From Henckelia pumila (lineage: Eukaryota > Streptophyta > Magnoliopsida > Lamiales > Gesneriaceae): DNA of 64,000 bases. The number at the start of each line of letters is the position of its first letter. The stretch's first letter is position 1. Below are positions 25,884 to 37,602 of the stretch, piece by piece. Made by a program: the position numbers and the translations under genes. The stretch covers positions 140,198,062 to 140,262,061 of the forward strand of contig NC_133123.1 in the NCBI RefSeq assembly GCF_033568475.1. The letters are read 5' to 3'. The notes under the pieces are model-generated. The model ran no database searches, had not been told where the DNA came from, and saw only the letters and a list, made by a program, of their open reading frames with translations.

Positions 25884-26940
25884 ATGGCTGACGAGAGTCA
25901 CGGTAGTGTTGGCCAGGGAGGTGGTCATCATCATCGTCGCCATCATCATCAGGATGATCAACATCGTCCTCATGAGGGTCGACGTCGCTATACTATTAAT
26001 AAGTTCATGCAGGTAGGACCGAAACCCTTAGTGGAAGGCGAGAATCCTGAACAAGCTAGAAGCTGAATGTCTAAACTTGAGAGCACGTTCCGAGCTTTCG
26101 AGTGTACTGAGGAGCAGAAACTGGAAGTTCTAGAATTCGTTCTATAGGATAGAGCACGTTTTTGGTGGGATGCCAAGGTTGCTCAGGCACGTACTGAGAG
26201 AGGACAGGTGACTTGGGGGGATTTCTATCGGGAGTTTCAGAATTATATTTTCCTCCGGCTGTTCGCCAAGAACGATCTAGGAGTTGCTTACTTTGAGGCA
26301 AGGATCAATGACTATTGATCAGTATCAGCAGCGATTTCTTGATCTGCTACCTTTCAGTCCTCATATCAATGTGAGTGATGCGTCGAAGTATGATATCTTT
26401 CTGCAAGGCCTGAACCAAGATATCTACGCACAGGTTGTCGTCTGTGATGACCCGGTGTCTTATGAGACTTTGGTGAACCGTTGCCGTTTTGTGGAGACCA
26501 GCAACAGGCGTGGACAGTTGATGATGCCAGCACAGCCTAGTGGATTTGTTGAGCCTCGATCTCAATCTGTTGTGCCATCTGTACCTACGTCTTCTTCTAC
26601 TCCTACTACTTCGTCTGGTTCTCGTGGTTCACGAGGTACATTCCTCTTTGGGAAGAAGAAGAAGAAGGAGGAGTTTTGTAGCCACTGTGGTGGGAAGCAT
26701 CATGCAGCTTCATGTCGGAGAGCTACTGGGGCTTGTTATATTTGTGGTCAGCAGGGACATCTGCGGAGAGATTGTCCTCAGCGCATGGGTTCTGCTAGTG
26801 GATCGGGATCCCAGGTTGGATCTCAGGCTTCTACTTTTCCACGTCAGCAGCCAGCACCACAGAGTTCTTCTGGTTATCGTCCCCAGACTCAAGGGCAGGT
26901 GTTTGCTCTGTCTCAGGAGCAGGCTACTGAGGGAAGCGAT
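25884..26940 (+). pseudogene. Gypsy gag pseudogene
   Basis: The likely start ATG at 25884 opens a His/Arg-rich N-terminus (HHHRRHHHQDDQ). The retrotrans_gag core follows (TFRAFECTEEQKLEVLEFVL, FWWDA) and, in another frame, [19 protein letters not shown] knuckle [14 protein letters not shown] lies near 26734-26775. Breaks: TGA 26064-26066, TAG 26145-26147 and at least one frameshift between about 26235 and 26290. Confidence 0.9.
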
Positions 26941-29900
26941 CGCATGTTGGCAGGTAACTTCTTGTTATGTGGTATTCCTGCACTTGTATTAATTGATACT
27001 GAAGCATCGCATTCCTTTATTTCTAGTCGCTTCGTTAAGAGACATAGATTACCTTACGTATCATTAGATATGGATTTAGTTGTATCTACTCCGTTAGAGC
27101 AGGAGGTAGTAACTAAGCGTCTAGTGATGGGTTGCCTTCTGGAATTTGAGGGTAATGTGTTATCGGCTAATTTGATGATATTAGCGATGACGGATTTTGT
27201 TTGTATTTTGGGAATAGATATGCTGACTTTGTATCACGCTACTGTGGATTGTTATCAGCTTCTGGTACAGTTTCATCCCGTTGAGGGTGATAGCTGGTAC
27301 TTTTATGGTGCAGGTGCGCGACCTCCGATGCCACTTGTTTCGGCTCTGAAGGCATGTCATGTCTTGGAGTCAGGTGGGGAGGGCTACCTCATCTATGCGG
27401 TTGATATGTCTGCGAGTAGTCTGGGTATTAATCAGCTACCGATTGTTAGCGAGTTTCCTGACGTATTCCCTGATGAGATTCCTGGTTTTCCTCCGGTTCG
27501 AGAGGTTGAATTTGGTATTGATCTAGTACCAGGAACTACGCCTATATCCCGAGCACCTTATCGTCTGGCACCGTCAGAGATGAGGGAATTGAAACAACAG
27601 TTGCAAGATATGCTTGATAAGGGATATATTCGTCCGAGTGTTTCTCCGTGGGGAGCACCTGTTTTGTTTGTCAAGAAGAAGGATGGATCGATGCGATTAT
27701 GTATTGATTACAGGCAGTTGAATCGTGTCACCATCAAGAATAAGTATCCTTTGCCGCGGATTGATGATATGTTCGATCAACTATAGGGTACTTCTGTTTA
27801 TTCGAAGATAGATCTTAGATCTGGATACCATCAAATGCGGTTACGAGACTCAGTTATATCTACGACTGCTTTCAGGACCAGATACGGGCATTATGAGTTT
27901 CTGGTGATGCCATTCGGTTTGACGAATGCACCAGCAGTCTTTATGAATCTGATGAATCAAGTATTTCGAGAATATCTGAATAGATTTGTCATCGTCTTCA
28001 TAGATGATATTCTTGTCTATTCTCATGACAAGAATGAGCATGCACAACATTTGAGGATTGTTCTACAGACGTTACGAGATAAGCAGCTATATGCAAAATT
28101 GAGCAAGTGTGAATTCTGGCTTGATCGGGTAGTATTTCTCGGTCATGTGATTTCTAGTGAAGGGATATCTGTTGATCCTAGTAAGATAGAGGCAGTGCTG
28201 AACTGGTCTCGTCCGACAACGGTTGCTGAAATTCGTAGTTTCTTGGGTCTAGCGGGATATTACCGTCGGTTCATCGAGAATTTTTAACAGTTGGCTAGGC
28301 CTTTGACTCAGCTTACTCGGAAAGATGTTACCTTCATTTGGTCCTCGGATTGTGAGGAGTCGTTTCACGAGCTGCGTAGACGTCTTACTACTGCACCTGT
28401 GCTAGCTCTACCTTCTGGATCAGGAGGTTATGTTGTTTATACTGATGCCTCTGGTCAGGGGTTGAGATGTGTGTTGACACAGCATGTACATGTTATTGCC
28501 TATGCTTCTCGACAGTTGAAGACGCATGAGAATAACTATCCAGTGCATGATCTCGAGTTAGCCGCCATTGTATTTGCACTCAAGATTTGGAGACATTATC
28601 TTTATGGCGAGAAATTTGAGATATTTACGGATCACAAGAGTTTGAAGTATTTATTCACTCAGGCAGAGTTGAATATGCGACAGAGACGCTGGATGGATCT
28701 CCTGAAGGATTATGATTGTGAAATCAAATATCATCCAGGTTCTGCTAATCTTACTGCTGATGCCTTGAGTCGGCAGGTGAGACTGTCTGCACTTCAGACT
28801 AATGAAATATCTCATATGATTCAAGAGTGTTGTTCATTGAGTTTTACGCTCAAGCACAAGAAAGGGAGGAATGGGATTCGTTTGTATACTATTCTATCTG
28901 AGCCAACATTGTATTCTCGGATCAGAAATGCTCAGATATCTGATGTTAAGACTCAGCGATTGGCACGTCTAGCCAATGGAGTTAATACATCTGGATTCCA
29001 TTTTCAGGCAGATGGTTTATTGTGCCTATCCAATAGAGTGGTTGTACCTAATGTTGCGGAGCTCAGGAATGATATTCTATCTCAAGCTCACAGGAGTCGA
29101 TTATCAGTTCATCCTGGAAGTATGAAAATGTATAAGGACTTGCGAACTAGATTCTGGTGGAAGGGAATGAAGCGAAGTGTTTATCAGTTTGTTTCGAGAT
29201 GTTTGGTTTGTCAACAGGTCAAGGCTGAACATCGACGACCAGGTGGATTACTGCAGAATCTTGAGATTCCTGAATGGAAGTGGGAGCACGTGACTATGGA
29301 TTTTGTTACCCACTTGCCTATGACTTCACGTCAGTGTGATGCTATCTGGGTTGTCGTTGACCGTTTGACAAAATCAGCACATTTCATTCCTTATAACCGG
29401 GAGTATTCTTATGATTGCATGACACGCTTATATATCCAGGAGATTGTGCGATTACATGGGATTCCAGTGAGTATTGTCAGTGATAGAGATCCGCGATTTA
29501 CTTCACGTTTTTGGGGTAGTTTTCAGCAGGCGTTGGGTACCACTCTGAGTTTGAGCACTGCGTATCATCCGGAGACTGATGGGCAATCAGAGCGCACTAT
29601 TCGTACGCTGGAGGATATGCTACGTTCTTCTGTCATGGACTTTGGTTTATCTTGGCAGGATCAGTTACCTTTGATTGAATTTGCCTACAATAACAGTTAT
29701 CATCGTAATATTGATATGGCACCTTTCGAGGCATTGTATGGTCGACGGTGTCGTACTCCGTTATTCTGGGATGAAGTCGGGGAACGGCAAGTCGAGGGTC
29801 TTGAATTGGTGCAGCAGATTGTAGACAAGGTAGATTTGATCAAGCATAGGATCAAAGTTGCTCAAGATAGACAAGACAGTTATGCGAATATTCGTCGCAG

Positions 29901-30363
29901 GCCACTTCAGTTTGAGCCTGGTGAATATGTTTTTCTGCGAGTATCACCTTTCAGGAAGGTGATGAGATTCGGTGTGAAAGGCAAGTTGTCTCCTCGTTAC
30001 ATTGGGCCTTTCCAGATACTGGAGAAGATCGGAGATGTTGCTTATTGTTTGGCTTTACCGCCATCTCTTTCCAGTATACACAATGTTTTTCATGTGTCGT
30101 TGCTTCGACAGTACATAGCTGATGAATCTCATGTGATTCAGTCTACTGATATTCAGCTAGAACCAGATCTGTCTTTTGTTGAACGACCAATCTTTATCCT
30201 AGACAGGAAGGAGAAAGTTCTTCGGAACAAGACTATACCACTTGTGATGGTACAGTGGCAGCGCCGAGGCATTGAAGAAGCAACTTGGGAAACTGAGAGT
30301 CGTATGCGAGCAGAATATCCTGAGTTGTTTGCTTTGTATTTTTTATTACCATGTAAGATGTAA
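26941..30363 (+). pseudogene. Gypsy pol pseudogene (PR-RT-RNase H-INT-chromodomain)
   Basis: Protease at 26970-27250, but the catalytic triad reads D-T-E (26995-27003) where the family has [40 protein letters not shown] and the catalytic FIDDILVYS near 28000-28025. RNase [11 protein letters not shown]. Integrase: the His/Cys finger region ending CLVCQQVK, then the DDE core ([30 protein letters not shown]). A chromodomain-like tail ([18 protein letters not shown]) runs to TAA 30361-30363. In-frame stops TAG 27784-27786 and TAA 28285-28287 split it; otherwise the frame is constant. The last 690 codons remain open. Confidence 0.94.
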
Positions 30364-30450
30364 TTATCGTTGTTGTAATAAGACATGGTTTGATGTTTCA
30401 TATTGTTATCTTGATTTGTCTTTAGATGTTATTTCGCGGACGAAATATCT

Positions 30451-30464
30451 AAAGGTGGGGAGAA
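30451..30464 (+). promoter_or_regulatory. Polypurine tract of the gypsy element
   Basis: AAAGGTGGGGAGAA directly abuts the 3' LTR, the normal position for plus-strand priming. Confidence 0.85.
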
Positions 30465-31908
30465 TGTAGTAACCCAGAAACTATTTTAAGATAATAATAT
30501 GTTAAACATGATTAAGGGTTGGTATTTAACCAATTTCGGAGTGTTATTGGACTTCAGAAGTAAAATTTGGGCTTTTTAATTTTGGGCCGGATAGTAATCT
30601 CCAATCCCAGATAGTAAGCTCCGATCCTAGATAGTAAGCTCCGATCGGAACGGAAGCTCCGATCCTGGAACGGAAGTTCCGATCCCCAGCTGCCAGCAAT
30701 GATCGATGACTCAGTCGCGAGTTTTGACAAGTGTCGATCATAGAGCAGATCGGAAGCTCCGATCGTAGATCGGAAGTTCCGATCCTGGCGTGGCAGACAT
30801 GCATGCAATGAGCTGGATCGGAAGCTCCGATCCCGAAATCGGAAGTTCCGATCCTGGCCGAGAAATTTGGCTATAAATAGGGCCGTTCAGAGTTCATTTT
30901 CAATTACGAATACCCGAGTTTCCTTCTTCAGTTATATAGTGTGAGATATACACTTGAGGGCCCTATCGGTTATAATAGAGGTTCTGGAATAACCAAGGTG
31001 TGGTTATAGTCATCCGGGACTAGCGACTTCAAAGGGCTAACTACGGACGAAGGTATGGTTCGGAAATCTATTTAAGTTTTGGGAGTACTTATTAGCTTAG
31101 TTAAGGCTTATAGAATTTATGTAGTGATACGGTGAACTTTTGAATATAGGCTTGGAACCTAGGATCCTATTATACTTGAACTAGCCTAGAGGTACGTACA
31201 CATTGACTGAGATTGCCAGCGAGTATACATGTTTATATGTTGCATTTATTTGGCATTATTATATGGCATGATGTATGATTTACCCTTTTTTTATACTCAT
31301 ATGTCATGTGCATATACACGTTGAGCCTATTCCCTGTTATACCTGATTATAGAGCCGCTCAACTCTATACTCGATAGTTTGTCACTGAGAGTACCGCGAC
31401 GGCGGGGACATTTATGTCTGGTGTACTAGACGAGTGTGGTTGCACCCAGAGGTTGATCCGTGCGGTGGCAGCACTCATATGGCGCCGGTTCTGAGCATGA
31501 CTTTTCAGATGATCTTTTACCAGTCATCATGTTGCATGCATTATATACATATTTTTACTCATGTCTATGTACTGGCGTAGCGCTCACGTCCTAGTTGTTA
31601 TATTGGACACCCTATTCCATGGGGCAGGTCGCAGGATGGACGGAGCTGATAGTTCAAGGCAGGACTAGGGAGCAGGAGCTTTGAAAGTTTTTATACAGCA
31701 TGATTTATTAGCTGTATAATGTTTACTTTTAAGAATTTCGATATGGTTGTATCACTACAGATTTAAGCCTGGATTATATTACTAAGCTGATATGTAAATT
31801 ATGGTTAAGTTACCGCACGTTTTTACTCTGTTAAGTATTTTGCTGTATTAAGTTTAATGCATGCTATTAGTTGCCAGTTAGTAGGTGATTTCATGCAGGG
31901 TCACTACA
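30465..31908 (+). repeat. 3' LTR of the gypsy element
   Basis: 1444 bp. It matches the 5' LTR at about 97-98% by eye, with a 9-bp deletion relative to it near 31419, and repeats the same U3 array and TATA box. Confidence 0.95.
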
Positions 31909-32106
31909 AAACACCAAGTCTATCATGAACGATCGAAACACATAGATGTGAAAATGCATTTCGTGAGAGATGTAATTGAAAAAGAATATGCGATCCTTGT
32001 GAAAATAGCATCAGAAGAAAATCCTGCAGATGCTATGACTAAGTCACTGTCGTATGCTAAGTTCAAGAATTGTTTGGACTTAGTTAATGTGGTGATTGGA
32101 AATTAG
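31909..32106 (+). pseudogene. Copia pol pseudogene, downstream RNase H end
   Basis: This continues the RNase H domain cut at 24320. After removing the gypsy element and one aaaca copy the frame resumes without shift. It includes YHERSKHIDVKMHFVRD and the C-terminal ENPADAMTKSL block, ending at TAG 32104-32106. Confidence 0.93.
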
Positions 32107-32161
32107 CCAAGGCGGCTAGGATGGAGAGCAGCATTCCTTCTGAAAGAATCAAGGTGGAGAT

Positions 32162-32970
32162 TGTTGAAGTATGCTTCTATCAGATTGAATGGGAATAGAT
32201 AAGAGATCGGATCGAATAGTACAGATCAGATGAGTTCGGTGATCAGATGAGTTCATGGTCAGATCGTATACTGGGATCAGATCGATGTGATGGTCAGACG
32301 AGTCTTCGGATGAGTTCATGCAGATAGATTGCTCGAGTATTGTAACTTGGTTAGAAGTCAGATGAAGTGTCCAAGAAGCTATACGCTTGCAGGCAGATCG
32401 AAATACAAGGGCAGATCAAACTGATGAATGAAGACTTATCGGGCTGGACCATGTTGACTTTATAATTGGGTCATAAGTTACTGTTGACCTAAAGCCCAAG
32501 ATGAAAGTCGGTTTAATTCTCTATATAAGCAGATGGAAGATGGTCGCAACGAAGGGTAGAGAAGAACAGAAAATCAAATTCTTCAGAATATATTGAGAGA
32601 AGAAAAGAGAGATTTCGGTGGAGAAAAACAAGCGAAGATTGTGACGGAAAGAATTCAAGTATCAAAAGCCTGAATTGAGTCTGTATCTAGCTTGAGAGTT
32701 TTTCGTTGTCCATCTCTGTAATAAGCTCTGTTCTTGAGCTTGGATTGTTCTGTTGGTGATTAATAAAAGTGTGTGTGTTGCTCTCCCGTGGACGTAGGCA
32801 AATCTTAGCCGAACCACGTAAATACTTGTGTTGTTTAATCGCTTTCGCGTGAGTTGGTTGATTGATTTGTGTGCGTTGGGTTCATCTGCTTTCTGGATTA
32901 TTGTTCTTATCTGTGTGATCGTTTGTCTGTGAATTCTCGGAACATCAAATTATCGGATTGATTCCTAACA
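32162..32970 (+). repeat. 3' LTR of the copia element
   Basis: 809 bp, preceded by the purine tract aaggtggagat. It shares TG...CA ends with 19717-20535 and lacks a 10-bp gatgcagatc-type segment present in the 5' LTR. Confidence 0.93.
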
Positions 32971-34258
32971 AATGCATTATCTCTTTCATCATACTTTTTT
33001 TATAAGTCAAAGTTTTGGTTACTCTCTCGTGTGAATCAAGTCATTTTATTAAAACCTGGTTCCCCCTGTTCTAAAAGTTTTTCGACTATGTATAAAGAAA
33101 GCTCCATAGCCATTTAGACTAAATGGATATGGCTGACACATCATATTCCAATCAAATAAATTATATTATGATACATGTTGGATGGAGTGTTAACAAATTC
33201 AAATTTAGAATTTTTTTTCTTTTCTTTTCTTTCTTTTTTAGATAAAACCAAAGCTTATTATTAAACTAGATCAAGATCAATTATTTCAGAAACAAAGTAA
33301 GCGGCGGAGAGCCTACAAGACCAGCCATATAACCAGCGCTCCTAGCTAAGATATGAGTTGTAATTTTATCTTCTTTAAGATGGCTTGATTTTTATTCAAC
33401 AGTAATAAAATGACATTAATTTTCCTCCCAATTCTGCTGACTCGATCTCATCAAAATTTTCAATCCCTAGTGCTTGTCTTCAAGAATCATTAACCGAGCA
33501 CGATCTAATCGTGCTCTAAATTAAACTGATCAAATCCGACTATATATCCGAGGCGGCTGAGATTACAACTTTTTTGAAAAGCATCATTACGAAAAGTCTT
33601 TCACTAAACTTATAATTAGTTCAAATCACAATGATCAAAGCATGTTTAACACTCATAATTAATAAGAAAAAAAACCCCGATATTTAAGTTGTGACAAAAC
33701 GTAGTCTCGACAAGACAAGTTATTTCACATCAAAATAAAGCATATATCAATAAAATATTAGGAATAGGGACACTATATTATCTCACCATCCGACCAATAC
33801 AAGTAGTGTAATTGCATGCACACGGTTGGATGATGGGATACGGGCTCCATCCCATTTGACTATTGTCAATCCTGCACAACATGCAATATCTTCGTTAAAT
33901 GAACCTGGAACATGGTCATTTTTTGTCATTTTCTTTCTTGTTTTCACTTCCTTATTCATTGGTGCTTTTTCTCCAATTTGAGAGATCGAATAGGTTTTCC
34001 ATTCAAAAGAAAACTCGACATGTTTGCAATGGTCTTTCATGGTGTTGCCGTGTTGGTGCGCTTTCATGTACTGTTGTAAGCAGTGATGGAGTTAGAAAAT
34101 TTCATTCGTGGGTCGAAATTTTATTATGGTTCAATTACAAGAAATAGTAATAGTAAAAAAAAATTTATTTAACAATTGTGTCTTTAGATCGGGTGTGGTA
34201 GTGGTTTTTTTTTTAGAATATTGAGTTCTTCGATTATTGGGTTAGTAAATATGGAGTT
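32971..34258. other. Intergenic DNA right of the copia element
   Basis: AT-rich, with a pyrimidine-rich stretch at 33209-33240. A patch at 33241-33360 resembles worn transposon sequence but could not be assigned. No supported gene. Confidence 0.5.
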
Positions 34259-34884
34259 TAGGGATGGCAACGGGGCGGGTCTGGGGCGGGTTTGGCTAAA
34301 CCCAAGACCCGCCCCGCCCGCCCCGCGAACCCGGTGGGTTCAATCCGGATTAGAACCGTTGGACCCGCCATAAATTAAATAATTTTACATTTATTAAAAT
34401 AAAAATAATAAAAAATTTAAAAATTAACAAATATCATTAAATTTAATTTCAAATATAGATTTATAATATTTAAGACAAAAAAATTTATTCTCACAAGTTT
34501 AAATTTATTAACTTGTAATTAATTAATATTTATTAGCTAAAAAATATTATAATGATTTATTTTTATACTAAACATATCATAATAAAATAAATTAATTTCA
34601 ATCCAATAATATTACACATCCAAATTATGGATAAAATATTAATTATTTAGTATAATAATATAATTATATATTATTAATATTACATATATATTTTATATGT
34701 ATATATATACATGAATATTTTAAATTTATATATATATATAATACTTTGGCGAGGTGGGTCCGGGGCGGGTTTGGCCAAACCCGAACCCGCTTGTGTCCGG
34801 ACCCGCTTAGGCGGGACTAGACCTGCCCCGTCGTGGCGAGTTTGATGTGAGGGCGGGTTGAGACCCGCCCCATTGCCATCCCTA
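34259..34884. mobile_element. hAT-type MITE with perfect 8-bp target duplication
   Basis: The ends TAGGGATGGCAACGGGGCGG and the reverse complement of ccgccccattgccatcccta are near-identical inverted repeats. The direct duplication atggagtt flanks the element at 34251-34258 and 34885-34892; eight bases is the hAT hallmark. GC-rich ends of about 100-140 bp (gcgggt/acccgc repeats) surround a very AT-rich core (34370-34740). There is no coding capacity. Confidence 0.88.
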
Positions 34885-34892
34885 ATGGAGTT

Positions 34893-36459
34893 AGATATAT
34901 CTCATTCATTCCTATGTTTATTTTTTGCTAGAAACTTATGACTATCTAGTTTATCTCAATTCCCTCGGACTCCAACTTGAACTTTAGTTATTTTAAATCA
35001 TTGTGAAAGATTGGATATCCAATAATGGGTTTCAACTTTCCAATAGTCGATACTTGTTAAATAAATGATCGAATAAATTTTAATCTTAAAAAATAAACGA
35101 AGAAAAAAAATTTATGTTCGCTGTTTAGGTATGACAATACGTTGGAGGCCCAACACTTCTTTTAAGATCATATATATATGGGCTCAGAAAAAATGTGTCA
35201 CTAATTGAATGAGTGTAGCCCAATAACAACTAATTATGCCATGTCGTGCTAAACTATGTTATTGGACTTGACTGTCTTAATGTATGGAATCTTTGTGGGC
35301 TGAAAGGCCCAAATCCTCCTCGCAGATCACAAGCCGTACGTTTCCTTAACCAAACTTGCTTCGAAAATTTCAACTTAAAATATTTGAAAATGAATTCGAT
35401 GGAGACGAACCCAAAACTATGTTATTTGGTGATGCTGAAGCAAACAATTTTAATTTAATTGATACATTCTTTCTGATTGATGAGTTATAAGCCCAATTTA
35501 ATTTATTTGATTGTTTAATTGGGTTATTTGATCAGAACTAAATGCAAACCAAGCTCAAAACCACTAAGCGAAACATCCATAAATGCAAGAATTTCCTCCA
35601 TATTCAAGGTATATTCTTATTTGAGTTCTCTATTTTCAAGAAAAATTCCACCTTTTGTAAAATTACTCAATTTTCATAACCTGCAATCTGAGTATTCAAC
35701 ATGATTTAATTGAATAATAAGTAAGAAAAACTTGACGGTATGTCTACCTATGATGCAACGGAGGTCTGCAAAACATTTTCGTGCATGGATTAAATTGTTG
35801 GAGGGTTGCATGAGGAAAAGAGATAGAAGTTGAACATAGTTAGTGAACCATTAACTCATTTGGAGCAAGATTTTTGTCATAAAAATCTATACACGATTTC
35901 GTTATTTTGTTATAACACTATTTATTAATTAAATTTATTTGGATATTAATTTAAATACTAATTTTTTAAAAATAATCGGGGGTCCGTCTCAAGGTGGAGC
36001 GCTGGGCGGTCACCCCGGCCCGCCCTACCTTAGGGCCCCTGCAGTTCAGATACTTCTAAAGAGTGTCGTGATGCAATTGATGACCCCACTAAATTGTTGT
36101 TTACCGGTCTACAACTACGGGATCTTCCTATTATATTCAGTCCTCTACGACTACCAGATTACGTAGTTGAATTTTAGACTAGGGTCTACATAGTCGAACA
36201 ATTATATCTTTTGACTTCATGAGTGATATATTTTCGTGGAAATATACTTATCTTTGAAATTGAAAGAGTGCTTGATCTCGATTGGGATTCTACTGCTAGT
36301 AGTCAACTTGAAAATGATCAGACATCACATTTTGGTCGTTTGAAAAAGATAGAAAAAGAAAAAAGAAGGGAATCTTGATCATTGAATAGTTAGCGGAGGC
36401 CGGGTAAATTTATTTCTTGAAAGGGACAATTTGGATAGACACAATACGTACATTAAATA
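34893..36459. other. Intergenic DNA between MITE and SIRE-like element
   Basis: AT-rich, except for a GC-rich patch at about 35980-36050 (gggcggtcaccccggcccgcc) that is probably an old transposon fragment. No gene recognised. Confidence 0.5.
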
Positions 36460-37268
36460 TGTTAGCGAATAGGGATTGAACATAAACTGTTTGAGGTATT
36501 GTTATAAGATGTTGACAACACCTACAATAACACTTTGAGTAACTTGCAGCGGAATAAAATTAAAGCGAAAATAAAATAAACAAGCAACCAAATAAATAGA
36601 CTCAATATGATTTAACCAAGAGTATAAAATACTCTTGCAGCGCCTCAGGGCAAAACTTCACTAGAAAACAAATCAAAGAGTTTTACAAACCCTAACACTA
36701 GTGATTATTGTAAAATTCAATTTCTCAAAATAATTGAGAAAATAAACCATAAAAATAACTCCTAAAAATTCTATTCAAAATAGAATAAATAAAATAGAGT
36801 AAGGAGTTAAAAATCTTGATGCCAAAAACTTGTATAGTCGAAATACTCTTCAATCAATGATCTTCAAGTGTTCTTCAAGCATCAAGTAACCTTGACCGAT
36901 TTGAGCTTTCAAAGATCTTCAATCCTTCTGTCAATGTACGTGTATGAAGCTCTTGGAAAATCTCACGGTCTCTCTCTATCTCATCTTTCTTGTGAACGCC
37001 TATCTCAAATACATAGACCAAGAATCCTTCTTCAATATATTTCCTTGTAGGCGTAGGATTCCTTTGATTTGATCATATCAAATCTACACAAATAAAAAAA
37101 GATAAATATTAGATATGATATGTTAAATATTCTAATCAGCTTATCAATATCGCAAATAGGAAATAAATCACATAAATAAAGATTACTTCATGTCCAAGAA
37201 AGACAAAAGATATTTAATAAACTCTTTTTCAAAATAGGATGATTTTAAGGAATAAAATATTCCTTTCA
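36460..37268 (-). repeat. 3' LTR of the SIRE-like element
   Basis: 809 bp, with plus-strand ends TGTTAG and CCTTTCA. It contains one copy of the dyad (36495-36534), more decayed than in the 5' LTR. Confidence 0.93.
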
Positions 37269-37376
37269 ATCTCCCCCTTTTTGCCTTTCTGGACAAAACA
37301 TATTTAATTCACAAACATATCAACTAAACTCCCCCTTAATCAAAACTCCCCCTGAATAGATTCTCCCCTTAAGTAT
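37269..37376 (-). promoter_or_regulatory. Polypurine tract and three PPT-like repeats
   Basis: On the minus strand AAAAAGGGGGAGAT directly abuts the 3' LTR. Similar purine blocks recur further upstream (plus strand actcccccttaatc, actccccctgaat, ttctcccctt, at about 37329-37370). Only the first has the position of a working primer; the others may be auxiliary or decayed copies. Confidence 0.7.
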
Positions 37377-37602
37377 ATCCAGGGGTGTTGTCGCAAGATG
37401 TTGGCAACATCTAGCTTATGACACCTTAAATCAGAAATCGTAAGAGCAAGGAGAAACACAATCAAGAAATCATATCAGAGTTAACAACACATAAAAGACA
37501 GATTTGATTATGATCAGGAAAAAACTAAACAAAAATCTAAACTAGCAAAACCAACAAAAAAACTAAAAACGAAGATTAAAATTGATTGCTCTCAGATTCA
37601 GC

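Larger units (their letters stand above)
24321..31908 (+). mobile_element. Ty3/gypsy chromovirus-type LTR retrotransposon (defective), nested in copia
   Basis: LTRs at 24321-25772 and 30465-31908, TG...CA, with a perfect target duplication aaaca (24316-24320 and 31909-31913). The order is gag, PR, RT, RNase H, INT, then a C-terminal chromodomain, which defines a chromovirus; LTR length and layout suggest the Tekay/Del clade (inference). The LTRs differ by about 35 substitutions plus a 9-bp indel by eye (2-3%), slightly less than the host copia LTRs, in keeping with later arrival. Several stops and frameshifts inactivate it. Confidence 0.95.
19717..32970 (+). mobile_element. Ty1/copia LTR retrotransposon, defective, interrupted by a gypsy element
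   Basis: LTRs at 19717-20535 and 32162-32970 both start TGTTGAAGTATGC and end ATTCCTAACA. They differ by roughly 24 substitutions plus a 10-bp indel by eye (about 3%). The domain order is gag, protease, integrase, reverse transcriptase, RNase H, which defines copia. The flanks gatgc (left) and aatgc (right) match at four of five bases and are a probable decayed target duplication. A 7.6-kb gypsy element sits in the RNase H region at 24321-31908. Without it the element would be about 5.7 kb. Many stops make it non-autonomous. Confidence 0.95.

Noticed and set aside
19712-32975. Perfect target duplication for the outer copia element
   Set aside because: The flanks gatgc and aatgc differ at one base, so only a probable, decayed duplication is claimed.
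33783-34147. Overlapping ORFs on both strands
   Set aside because: No family resemblance and no splice support; likely chance.
35980-36060. Coding exon in a GC-rich patch
   Set aside because: The GC-rich words are repetitive and the frame has no recognisable product; more likely old transposon debris.
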